Shown here piece after piece: positions 53,943 through 63,556 of a stretch of DNA of 64,000 bases (positions are counted from its first letter, which is position 1; every line of letters starts with the position of its first letter). Position numbers and translations under genes: made by a program. This DNA comes from Dysidea avara (taxonomy: Eukaryota; Porifera; Demospongiae; Dictyoceratida; Dysideidae). The stretch is from contig NC_089273.1 of NCBI RefSeq assembly GCF_963678975.1, positions 27,533,073 to 27,597,072 of the forward strand, read 5' to 3'. The notes under the pieces were generated by a model. It was not told where the DNA came from. It was given only the letters and a program-made list of their open reading frames with translations, and made no database searches.

Positions 53943-55339
53943 TATATACATGCAATATAAAATAATATTATTAATTAAGTGTGAGTAAGTTAGTTATTGA
54001 TCACATGATCATTCCAAACAATTATCCTTGAAAATGATATCTGGTATCTCTATTGCTTGATATTATGACATTTACTTCTTGTGCGTTATGCTCCTTGACT
54101 GCATTTATAGTCTTTTTGAGAATCCACTAGATGCAAATTTTGCCAATGCTGGTATGAATCTCAAGGATTCAAGAAATGGAAAGTGTGAAACTACTCAGCA
54201 CTGACTCATTATCACAATAGTTTGAAATAAAATAAAATTCCACCTTTTCATCCCAAAAATTTCTTGTACAACTCATTCAGCTTGTCTTTATCAGTGACGT
54301 CTACTGACTCCACACACACACAAGTCTGCTGACAACTGCTAAGTAACTTTACTGAGTATACAGTATTTGCTGTGATTGTTCCTGATTTTCTACATAAGTA
54401 AGTCCTAAAATGTTAATCCTTGCCGGTTGTCACAATCAGTTGCTCCAAGTGACTGAAAAGTATAACAAGTTAAATTAAAGTGAATAACAGATTTTTTTAA
54501 AATGGAGAATCTACATAACTGAACTAATGATCTCTTATTTTCAACTAGCCAAGTTGCGTTTATACATGCATGCTGCTTATATTAGGCTCATTGTCAGAAA
54601 GACAGCCTTTTTGCATTAGCTTTGGTTATTCTCTGCTAGGCTTGAGCTAATCATGCTTTGAAAATTGCCTATTATGCTTTTGAGCTGTGCTCAAAAGTCC
54701 AGCCAATTATGCTCAAAATTCAAAATTTAAAAATTGTTTGTGAACATCGAGAGGCAGTCAAGATTGAATAGCCTCCACATCGATTTTTGAAACTTAGGTA
54801 ATAAATGCTGCAGTGTTTAGCCAAGTAAATAAGATATAAGATATGGCTGGTATAGAACAATAAAACCATTGTGTGTGGTGACTCAATTAAACTATTACAC
54901 GTCACACTTTAATTTACTAACTTATTGGCCTGTAAGAACCACTTAATGTCACCATAATTATACTGCAGTAGTCCTAGTATCATTAATGGAGAGTTTAAAG
55001 TTTACACGCTAAGACTAGAATAGAACCCTTCAGCTATAGCCTGCCTGTATATACCAATTTTGCATTGTAGTGGAGATGGTAATTTGAGCATTGCAAGTTA
55101 CACCGAAGTGATGGAGGTTCCCAGAAGCTTTATTTGTACCCTCTTCTGGAGATGCATCTTAGTGTTATCCTGTCACATACTTCTGGAAACTGCATGTGGA
55201 TGACTACATGATGCTAAAACATGTCATAGTGGTGACGTACTGTTCTATTTGACTGACTGCTCTATTGGAGTATGTTTGCTCAAATTTCGCTTCACTGCTG
55301 CAGGACTCGTATTTCGTGAGGGCAGTGCGTTTTGATCAA
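53943..55339. other. No gene seen; MITE fragment and a motif copy
   Basis: A fragment with GCCTATTATGCTTTTGAGCT and CCAATTATGCTCAAAATT (54,667-54,720) belongs to the CTATTATGCT MITE type. A motif copy TGACTGCTCTATTGGAGTAT is at 55,254. No supportable reading frame. Confidence 0.45.
55254..55275 (-). repeat. CTCTAATAGAG motif, partial
   Basis: TGACTGCTCTATTGGAGTAT then GTT; preceded by a TGTTCTATT half copy. Confidence 0.75.
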
Positions 55340-55570
55340 GACGTTGAGCTAGTTATTATCCTAGAACTGTTAAAGACTGGAATGAGTTGCCAATTAATAT
55401 AATAGAATCAAGAAACTTGGATGAATTTATTTACGTACTTAACCTTCACTACTGTAATTAATTATCAAATTGCATGTATGTATGTATGTATGTATGTATT
55501 TGATTGTACCATTTGGGGTTTTCACCCCCTGGACAAACCAGCAGAGCTGACTGCCCAGTACCTAATCTTA
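55340..55570 (+). pseudogene. LINE C-terminal fragment with ATGT-type repeat
   Basis: Reads YPRTVKDWNELPINIIESRN and LDEFIYVLNLHYCN, stop, then a (TATG)n run at 55,472-55,500 and the 3' signature ACCAGCAGAGCTGACTGCCC. The same signature (GGCTGACTGCTCAGTA) ends the copies at 6,500 and 61,470. Confidence 0.75.
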
Positions 55571-55611
55571 AATCTTAGTACTGACTGGGAAGCCGATAGT
55601 GGAGATTTCAT

Positions 55612-55725
55612 TGGGGGGACCAGTTGCAGCAGGGCGGACCATCTGCAGCAACTTTACATGGTCCGGCCGGACTACTTGAGGTGCGGTAGTTGGTCCGGCC
55701 GGACAACTTGCGGCGGGGGACTACC
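55612..55725. repeat. GGTCC palindrome array P3
   Basis: GGGGGGACC, GGGCGGACC, GGTCCGGCCGGAC, GGTCCGGCCGGAC with spacers ATCTGCAGCAACTTTACAT and TACTTGAGGTGCGGTAGTT; directly downstream of the LINE 3' end. Confidence 0.85.
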
Positions 55726-55829
55726 TGCAGCGTGACAGTACACGGGGACATCGATGATCATTTACCAGTCAGCTGTAAGTAATGTCACAACAGAAGGAAA
55801 GGAACCATTTCCATATCCCTATGGCATAC

Positions 55830-57420
55830 TGATTTTCCAGGTCAGTTTATGTACACTCAACCACAGAAATGTAGAACTTTGGTTGCAGGTGTAAAATAAA
55901 CACCTTTTTACTCAGTTACAAGAGATTCACCAAGCTGGGATAAAATGTTGAAGTGAATGTCATTAGTACCAACTTGTTCATCAGGTATTGGACAATTCCA
56001 AGTGTCCAGATTATGCAGTTGTCCTCATGTTCAAGTTTACACGTTTAGGCAAGTTCCACAACGTCCTATAATCTATTACTATATCAGTGTGGAATAATGC
56101 TTATATAATATTTTTCATATTCCAGGCTTTAGGGTGTATTGTATTTAACACCTGCTTGTTGGTTTTTGCAGGCCATCTGGTCATACTGGTTTATCCAATA
56201 GCAGTTGAATGTGATCATGGTACATATGTAAGTTGAGACCATGCAAGAACAAAGATACAGGTGTCATCAATTTCAGGTCAGTTAACGTTCACAGGAATTG
56301 TATTATTGCAATTGTTGTTTTTGTAGTTATCAATTATCAGTGACCAGTTTGTGATAGCATACTTTTGTTTGACCAATGACCTAATGTTCTGGTTTACATG
56401 CTTACCCAACAGTTATGTTACTCACTTAACCTGCATATGGGATATGTATTTTTTAGTTCATTTTGATTATCCATCCTTTATTGGTACAGCCTGGCATATT
56501 GATTTTTTGCACATTCTCTTTTTAATTCAGTGCCTGCTGGATTGTTTCGTCAGATATCGAAACAGGTGTCTTTGGTGTTGCGACCGATGTTCCAGGTCAG
56601 TTTGTATGTGTGTTTAATTTAAGGTTGACTTCAGTGCCTGCTTATTCTTTTACAGGTCTCGGTATCGAGTGTCATGAATTTCAGGTCAGTTGACGTACAG
56701 AAGAATTGTATTATTGCAATTGTCGTTTTTGTAGTTATCAATTATCACTGTATACTAGTGATGTGAATATGCAGGTCAGTCTACTCAGATGTATCAGGCA
56801 TAGTGTTGATGGATTCAAATAAATATCCAGCGTAGACTGTAGTGGCATCAAGGGTGTTAATTTCCAGGTCAGTTTACATGTTGTGATTTTAGTGATTTTT
56901 TCCTAGTACCCAGATGTTAAGTGTATTGTATTTAATGCCCACCTGTTATGTTTTTAAATTATGGTATATCAGTGTAGACAGTGCAACAGTAAGCCTTCTG
57001 TGCTGTAGTAACTATTTGTTTCATAATTGTGCTGTTGTCCCAGAATGGCACAATTTTTCGGCAACCAGTGTGAAGTCCAGTGGTACAAACATTGTATTAT
57101 GACCAAGTTGTGATAGCGTACTTTTGTTTGACTAATGTCCTAATGTTCAGGTTTGACTTGCTTACCCAACAGTTATGTTATTCATTCACTTATCCTGGGA
57201 CATAATTTTTGTTCATTTTGATTATCCATGCTATTATTGATACAGCCCGGCATATTGATTTTTGTACATTTTCTTTTAATTCAGTGCCTGCTGGATTGTG
57301 TCATCAGATATTAAAACAAGTGTTTTTGGTGTTGCGACCGATGTTCCAGGTCAGTTGCATGAGTGTTTAATTTAAGGTTAACTTCAGTACCTGCTTATTC
57401 TTTTACAGGTCTCAGTATCG
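55830..57420 (+). repeat. Array of short units with CAG|GTCAG junctions, copy 2
   Basis: Juxtaposed acceptor-donor motifs occur at 55,840, 56,276, 56,595, 56,684, 56,774, 56,867 and 57,349, plus acceptor-like TTTTTGCAG (56,171) and TTCTTTTACAG (56,655, 57,408). Units repeat GTGTATTGTATTTAA(C/T)GCC, TCATACTGG, GTTTTTGTAGTTATCAATTA, GTGTCTTTGGTGTTGCGACC. Related to 45,190-46,620. No continuous protein frame. Confidence 0.7.
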
Positions 57421-57534
57421 TCATGCTGACATACAACAAGAAATCATCACTATTGTTGGAACTGTTTTAGTCAAGTCTTGATGTGATGTTGATTAAGGTT
57501 TTTACACATTGTTGTATGTTTACCATATGGCAAG

Positions 57535-57725
57535 AAATTTTCATGGCCATCATAAAATTTGAATATTGTGTAAGTTGTGTGGAACAATCCTAACTCATGC
57601 ATGGTCACTGGCAAACCAGAAGCCACAATACCACCAACCACATCCGAGCAATCCATTACAAAATTTTGTGCACCATTTGTGTGTACATAATACTTAATGA
57701 AAGCCACAACACAAGCTACATGGTA
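57535..57725 (+). repeat. Composite-locus unit X, copy 2 (distal part)
   Basis: GTGTGGAACAATCCTAACTC, AAAGCCACAACACAAGCTAC, ATGGTACAC; corresponds to 36,775-37,000. Confidence 0.75.
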
Positions 57726-57846
57726 CACACTACATAGAGGTGGTAACCCCTAAAGGCTTGTTACCTTTTGTATTCACCTTACCGGCCTTTGTGGTTAATC
57801 TATCAAAAATTACATGTAAATAGAGAATTGAAGAGTATGCTTAAAG

Positions 57847-58177
57847 CACCTTCACTAGTGATTTTGTTCTTCACACCATAAGACAACTGGCGATTTATAA
57901 ACGCTCGCATGGGGTGTGGCACTAAATCGAATTTAAAAGATTTCTGCTTAAAACGCCATCCCTAGGGAACTTAAGGTTCAGTACGCTGTCACAACTTGTT
58001 TATCAGGCATTAGAGTTTGTGTCCACGTCGTGTCTTTAATAGTTATTGTAGGGAATAGAGGTTTGATTGAAGAAAATACGCGTATAGGCAAACCAGGATT
58101 GGATAATGTCAGTGCTAGATGGACTATACAAACACGGCTATGTTGACTGGTATAACGTGACAGTAGTTGTAACATAA
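57847..58177 (+). repeat. Composite-locus unit U, copy 2
   Basis: About 80% similar by eye to 47,140-47,466 throughout. An open stretch on the minus strand is not preserved in the other copy. Confidence 0.82.
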
Positions 58178-58242
58178 GGTAGAGAAATAACGTGAAATAC
58201 GCCTATTTTTTAATTTGCGATGGTTACTTTTTTTATTTTAGC

Positions 58243-58862
58243 GAGGTCGCAAGAAAACTATGATGACGACTCCAAAAGATTTTTTATCACGTAACGCAAT
58301 ACAAATCTATTGAGAGATATTGCGTAATCTAGGACTAATATTGCGAAACCGGTCCTACACGTAAAAAACTCAAAGTAGTGGCCGCGCGTCTTTTAATTGG
58401 ACGTGCGCTTTGTAGTTTCTTGGCGGTAGTGAGTCTTGATTATACTATGAACTATAGCTAATCCGTGATGACAAGTAGTGAGTCTAGTTACGAGTGGCTT
58501 AGCTTTACCATTAACATTAATTTTATAACCCGGACCAGTTTTGCTAGGGTAGGACCATTTTTGTTGTCACAGCTGGTCTGGCCGGGCCATTTATGTCGAA
58601 CATATGTGGTCCAGCCGGACCATTTATGCACCCGGACCAAATATTTTGTTACAGGTGGCAAGAAAACTACTACTACTATTACGTAAAAAAAGATTTTTTA
58701 TTACGTAACGCAATACAAACCTATTGAAATATGTTGCGTAATCCAGGGCTAATATTGCGAAACCGTCCCTACACGTAAATGACTCACAGTATTGGCCGCG
58801 CGTCTTTAATTGGGCGTGCGCTTTGTAGTTTCTTAACCGCGCGCCTCACTACCGTGAGTCTT
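58243..58862 (+). repeat. ~200-bp direct repeat flanking array P4
   Basis: Copies at 58,243-58,440 and 58,654-58,862 share GGCAAGAAAACTA, AGATTTTTTATTACGTAACG, CAATACAAATCTATTGA, ATTGCGTAATC, TAATATTGCGAAACC, GGCCGCGCGTCTTT and GTGCGCTTTGTAGTTTCTT. The GGTCC array P4 lies between them. Confidence 0.85.
58530..58640. repeat. GGTCC palindrome array P4
   Basis: GGTCTGGCCGGGCC and GGTCCAGCCGGACC plus half sites CCCGGACC and GGACC, with spacers ATTTATGTCGAACATATGT and TTTTTGTTGTCACAGCT. The ATTTATG spacer start is shared with P1. Confidence 0.82.
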
Positions 58863-59029
58863 GATAAACGGTGAACAGAATGTAATAAATTTCCCGCCCA
58901 CAAACAATTAGCGCCTTCGTTAAAATGTCCTTGCTCAAAGACGATTAAATGTCGATGATGTAGTTTTCTGTATGAATACTTTGGTTTGTTTATCATGCTG
59001 TAATATTGTGCTAAATGCTCTAAATAACA

Positions 59030-59832
59030 TGTTTTTGGATGTAATAAACGATAACAGTCTTGAACAATTTGTGCACTTGCCAACCCGCTTAGAGAATACA
59101 TTAGATCTTGTTTTCTGTACTTATTCAAAAATTGTTAACATTTCTACTGTTCCTGGTATCTCAAATCATGATGCGTTAACATTCCATCTTGATATAAACA
59201 AGCATACAACTCCAAGTACAAAGCAATACAAAATTACTTTGTATCCCAAAGGTAACATCGACCTAATTAAAAGAGATCTAATAACTTTTGCAAATACATT
59301 CTTATCAAGTGACCCACATTCCAGACCAGTTGAACAACTTTGGCAAGAATTCAAGCAAGCAATCCATGAAGCTGTCTCTAACCATGTTCCTCACAAAGTG
59401 AAACGTTCACGCAACAATTTACCCTGGATTAATAGGCAAATAAAGAAAGATATGAAAGCACGCAAAAAACTATACAACAAGGCTAAGAGAAGCAAATTAG
59501 AGTCTGATTGGAAAGCTTATCGTGATGCCAGGAACCTAGTCAACTGCAGATTGAAAGAGGCACACAACAATTATTATGCCAGACTATTTGATAGTTCATT
59601 CAGTGGGAATCGCCGCCAATTTTGGAAGTACGTAAGGGCCAAACGACAGGATAAACATGTTATTCCCACCCTACTTGTTAATGGAAAACCTGTTAATAAT
59701 TCAAAAGACAAAGCAAAAGCTTTGAACAATCATTTCCAGTCTGTATTCACAAAAGAAAACCTTTCAACAATACCTACAATAAGTAATACTATTAATGCTA
59801 TACCTGACATGCCTACTCTCTCCATCTCATAG
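59030..59832 (+). pseudogene. LINE endonuclease C-terminus and linker
   Basis: RLENTLDLVFCTY, then GISNHDALTFHLD: the conserved SDH of APE endonucleases reads SNH here. The basic linker PWINRQIKKDMKARKKLYNK, FWKYVRAKRQD and LNNHFQSVFTKENLS leads to the RT. It stops at TAG 59,830-59,832; homology resumes in the same frame directly after (SGIQQLLSTLDEQKSSGPDL). A Met-initiated frame from 58,972 includes about 20 unrelated upstream codons. Confidence 0.85.
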
Positions 59833-61344
59833 TCTGGGATACAACAACTACTTTCAACACTTGACGAACAAAAGTCTAGTGGACCTGACCTTATTTCACC
59901 ATACATACTAAAACATTGTGCTAATGAAATTGCTCCAATTTTACAAGTGATCTTTACCCAGTCTTTGTCTACCAGCTCATTACCAAGTGATTTGCTATCA
60001 GCTAACATTTGTCCTGTGTATAAAAAGGGTAACCGCAGTAGTGCCATCAACTATCGACCTATATCGTTAACATCCATTTGTGCTAAGAATATGGAACACA
60101 TTATTTACCACTCCATTATGAACCATCTTAACCAACATAACGTTTTAATTGAAAATCAACATGGCTTTCGATCACAGCACTCCTGTATCACTCAACTCAT
60201 CACTTTGACTGAAGACATATCCTACGCTCTTGACCATCAAAAGCAAATTGATATAATCCTTCTAGACTTTTCTAAAGCATTTGATACAGTTCCACATCAA
60301 CGACTTCTGACTAAATTAAAGCATTATGGAATTGGCGACAGTACTCTTGCATGGATTAAATCCTGGCTCACTAGACGTTCACAATGTGTAGTTTTGGATG
60401 GTGAAACCTCAAACCTGTACCTGTTTTGTCAGGAGTCCCTCAAGGAACTGTCCTAGGGTCCCCTGATGTTTTTACTATATATAAATGACATAGCAAATGA
60501 TATTGATTCTCCACTTCGGATGTTCGCAGATGATTGTCTACTTTACAGAATAATCAATAGCAGAGAAGACACCATCCAGCTCCAACAAGATCTGAACAAG
60601 TTATCTGAATGGGCTAACACCTGGCAACTGAACTTTAATGTCATCAAATGTGCTGTAGTGCAATGCACAAGGAATACTTCACCCATCACACATAATTACA
60701 TACTGAACGGCCATATATTAGAAACATCTGAGCAACACTCTTATCTGGGCATCTTAATTAACAAGTCATTATCCTGGTCTTCACACATATCTACCATAGC
60801 AGCAATAGCAACAAAAACACTTAACTTTTTGAAACGTAACCTTAGTAGTTGCTCACAAAGAGTTAAGAAATCTGCATACATCACAATAGTGAGGCCACAA
60901 ATGGAATATGCATCAGCTGTGTGGGATTCATACTACAATTCACAAATTCAGCAATTAGAGAAGGTACAACGTCGTGCAGCCAGATGGATTTATAATGACT
61001 ATAGTAGATTTAGCTCAGTTTCAGCAATGTTAAATGAATTATCCCTGCCATCTCTTGAGACTCGTCGCAAGATATCTAGATTACAAGTCCTGCACAAGGC
61101 ACTCCATCACCAGCGTGCCATCTGCATACCATCATATTACCTACCACCAACGAGAGGAACTATAACATACCATCCATTGCTTCTCATAATTCCATCATCA
61201 TCCACCAGATCATACCAGAGCAGCTACTTCTCAAGAACTGTTAAAGAATGGAACACCTTGCCTGTTAACATCATTGAAATGTCTGATCCAGATTCGTTCA
61301 CATCACTTTTACAATCATATTACCACACTAGTACTAGCTTGTAA
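59833..61344 (+). pseudogene. LINE reverse transcriptase (stop and frameshift pair)
   Basis: RT blocks in order: SSGPDLISPYILKHCANE, NYRPISLTSICAK, NQHGFRSQHSC, DFSKAFDTVPHQRLLTKLKH, SGVPQGTVLG, LLYINDIANDIDSP, FADD at 60,523-60,534, SYLGILINKSLSWSSHIS, MEYASAVWDSYYN, LEKVQRRAARWIYNDYSRFS and the C-terminal EWNTLPVNIIEMSDPD. A shift at about 60,411 and a return at about 60,452 displace the VPQG block; otherwise the frame is open to TAA 61,342. Close to being coding-competent, but not intact. Confidence 0.92.
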
Positions 61345-61470
61345 TTAGTCGAACAATTGGTTTACTGTATGTTAAGTTAGAACTGTTTTTTTTTGTTTTT
61401 TTTCCCTGAGCATACCAGCAGGGCTGACTGCTCAGTACAAATAAATAAATAAATAATAAATAAATAAATA

Positions 61471-62241
61471 ATTGTGCTGCTGTGTTATGCTATAATAATA
61501 TTAATGCTTGAATTATTTAATGATGTTTCTATTACTTTACTGCATGGTGGGAGGTGGAAGCATCCATGATGACGATTGGGCAATGTGCAAATAAGGTGAG
61601 TGTATGCTTTGTATAAAGAAGTCCAGGTAGTTGTGCAGGGCTCATCTTCTGTGCAAGCTCAGCCTCTGTATAGTCTTTTATTATTTATATTTTCCCTGAG
61701 GGGTAGCCAACACCCACAAAAAACACCAAAATGGTGTACCAGAGTGGTTGCCAATGCCCACGCAAAGCACCCAAATGGTGCGTATGAGAGTCCCAATCTT
61801 TATGTATTTTAAAAGCATTTAGTGAGATTGATAACTAGTAACTACCTGTACAGTTGTTGATCTACATCTTGTTCTAACTATTCATGATCGATCATTGTCT
61901 ACTTAGTTAAACTCACTTTCTCTATTATTTTATGTGATTTTGGATCTCGAATTTGGTTTCTAAAATATTTGTGTATTTCTGATTGGATTTCTCACATAAC
62001 ATACAAGAGTCCCAAGGCTTTGGCTACCCCTCGCTTTTTATCCAAAGTCAGTTCATCTCTAGTTGACAAAGGTAGTCTGACCATCTAATTATGATATTAG
62101 AATCTAAATTAAATTCTTGATCACAGATACATATTTCCCTTGCTGCTATATGTGGAGTACCACAAAATTAACTAATGTAAACAACCCTTACAATACCTTG
62201 TAGTGTTTTATTTTTATGTGAATATGTAGTGTAGTGTACTG

Positions 62242-62246
<5 letters not shown>
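61471..62246. other. No gene seen
   Basis: Short direct repeat at 61,700-61,785 (CACCAAAATGGTG / CACCCAAATGGTG, each with GCCAA(C/T)(A/G)CCCAC). No reading frame with recognisable features. Confidence 0.5.
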
Positions 62247-62279
<33 letters not shown>

Positions 62280-62478
62280 TGTGTATGTGTGTGTGTGTAT
62301 GTGTGTGTGTGTGTATGTGTGTGTCTGTGTGTGTCTGTGTGTCTGTGTGTGTGTCTGTGTGTCTGTGTGTGTCTGTGTGTGTGTATGTGTGTGTGTGTGT
62401 GTATGTGTGTTTGTGTGTGTGTGTGTATGTGTGTGTGTAAGTGCGATTTTGTGTGTGATTTTGTGTGTGTGTGTAGTG
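62247..62478. repeat. (GT)n-rich microsatellite with GTAT/GTCT interruptions
   Basis: About 230 bp of GT repeat with TGTGTAT and TGTCTGTG variants. It gives long Cys-Val and Thr-His frames that are artefacts. Confidence 0.97.
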
Positions 62479-62624
62479 TGTACGTGATAAAGAATTTTTT
62501 ATTCACCAATTAAAATGTGACACATTTTCCACAGGTTTACATGCTGGAGAACTGCAAACAAAACTACAAACAGCTAATTTGAAACTTTTATAATGACCAT
62601 TTTTGCAAACGTATACCCACCCAA

Positions 62625-63242
62625 AAACAGCTTATAGCTGTAAAAAAAGTGCGCGTCCAAGCAAAGCAGAGTTAACTGCGACAAAAATGTATTGATATCA
62701 TAATGCGGCCATGTGCGAGGTGTGCAAGTTGTAAAATTAATATTAGCTAATCAGATAATACAATGTTATTGTTAAAGTGTTAATGAGAACTACGTGATGC
62801 TGCTAGTTTTTAAGTGTTTGAGCATCTTCATAAATGCCGCATAAATTTATTTCTCAATAAAGCAATGTGTATAGATTCTCTGATAGTAATAAATAGTTTG
62901 AGTTTGGCCACCTTTCCTTTGTTCATAGCATTGCTGTATACAGGAAAGGCGGCCAAACTCAAACTATTTATTACTATCAGAGAATCTATACACATTGCTT
63001 TGTTGAGAATTAAATTTATGTGGCATTTATGAAGATGCTCAAACACTTAAAAACTAGCAGCATCACATAGTTCTCATTAACACTTTAACAACAACATTGT
63101 ATTATCTGATTAGCTAATATTAATTTTACAACTTGCACACGTCGCACATGGCCGCATTATGATATCAATACTTTTTGTCGCAGTTAACTCTGCTTTACTT
63201 GGACGCGCATTTTTTTACAGCTATAAGCTGTTTTTGGATGGG
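62625..63242. mobile_element. Foldback element FB-C: near-perfect 618-bp palindrome
   Basis: Arms 62,625-62,919 and 62,943-63,242 around a 23-bp loop. Outer end CCACCCAAAAACAGCTTATA then GCTGTAAAAAAAGTGCGCG; the central stem TTTGGCCACCTTTCC / GGAAAGGCGGCCAAA matches the centre type of FB-A and FB-B. Arms differ by only a few bases. Mirror-image open frames of 72 codons are artefacts of the palindrome. Confidence 0.9.
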
Positions 63243-63366
63243 ATTTCAATACTTTTTGTTAGAATAAGCAATGCACTGTTGATAACAGTAGGTGAGTTTC
63301 CATGGTTTTGACAGAAACCCCAGATTACAGTGACAGAATATTAAATATAACTGTAATTTTAGTGGC

Positions 63367-63556
63367 CAGGGCCGCCCACATTGGGGGTAACTGGGGTATT
63401 TTGCCCCTACCACAGCCCGAAAGGGGCCACTTGAATACCTGTTTAAAGAAAGATCGATATACTCTAATAGAGCAGTCAGGATCTAGACCCTTCCTTGCCC
63501 CTGGGCCCCTCTTTAACTCTTTTCCCTTGGCCCCCTAATTTCTCTGGACGGCCCTG
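63367..63556. mobile_element. hAT MITE (190 bp), perfect 8-bp TSD TTAGTGGC
   Basis: Ends CAGGGCCGCCCACA and GGACGGCCCTG; TTAGTGGC at 63,359-63,366 and 63,557-63,564. The CAGGG terminus and 8-bp duplication are hAT hallmarks. It contains the CTCTAATAGAG motif at 63,452. Relative of 10,202-10,558. Confidence 0.9.
63452..63478 (+). repeat. CTCTAATAGAG motif
   Basis: GATCGATA then TACTCTAATAGAGCAGTCA, inside the hAT MITE. Confidence 0.92.

Larger units (their letters stand above)
59030..61470 (+). mobile_element. LINE copy, 5' truncated, best-preserved RT
   Basis: Begins in the endonuclease C-terminus (FLDVINDNSLEQFVHLPTRL) and runs to the 3' signature CAGGGCTGACTGCTCAGTAC with an (AAAT)n tail at 61,439-61,470. 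It is the same family as 1,566-3,075. The ORF is broken by one in-frame stop and a compensating frameshift pair only, so it is much younger than the other copies. Confidence 0.9.

Noticed and set aside
57978..58175. 65-codon minus-strand frame in unit U
   Set aside because: Not preserved in the paralogous unit at 47,140-47,466.
62168..62513. Cys-Val and Thr-His repeat open frames on both strands
   Set aside because: Products of the GT microsatellite.
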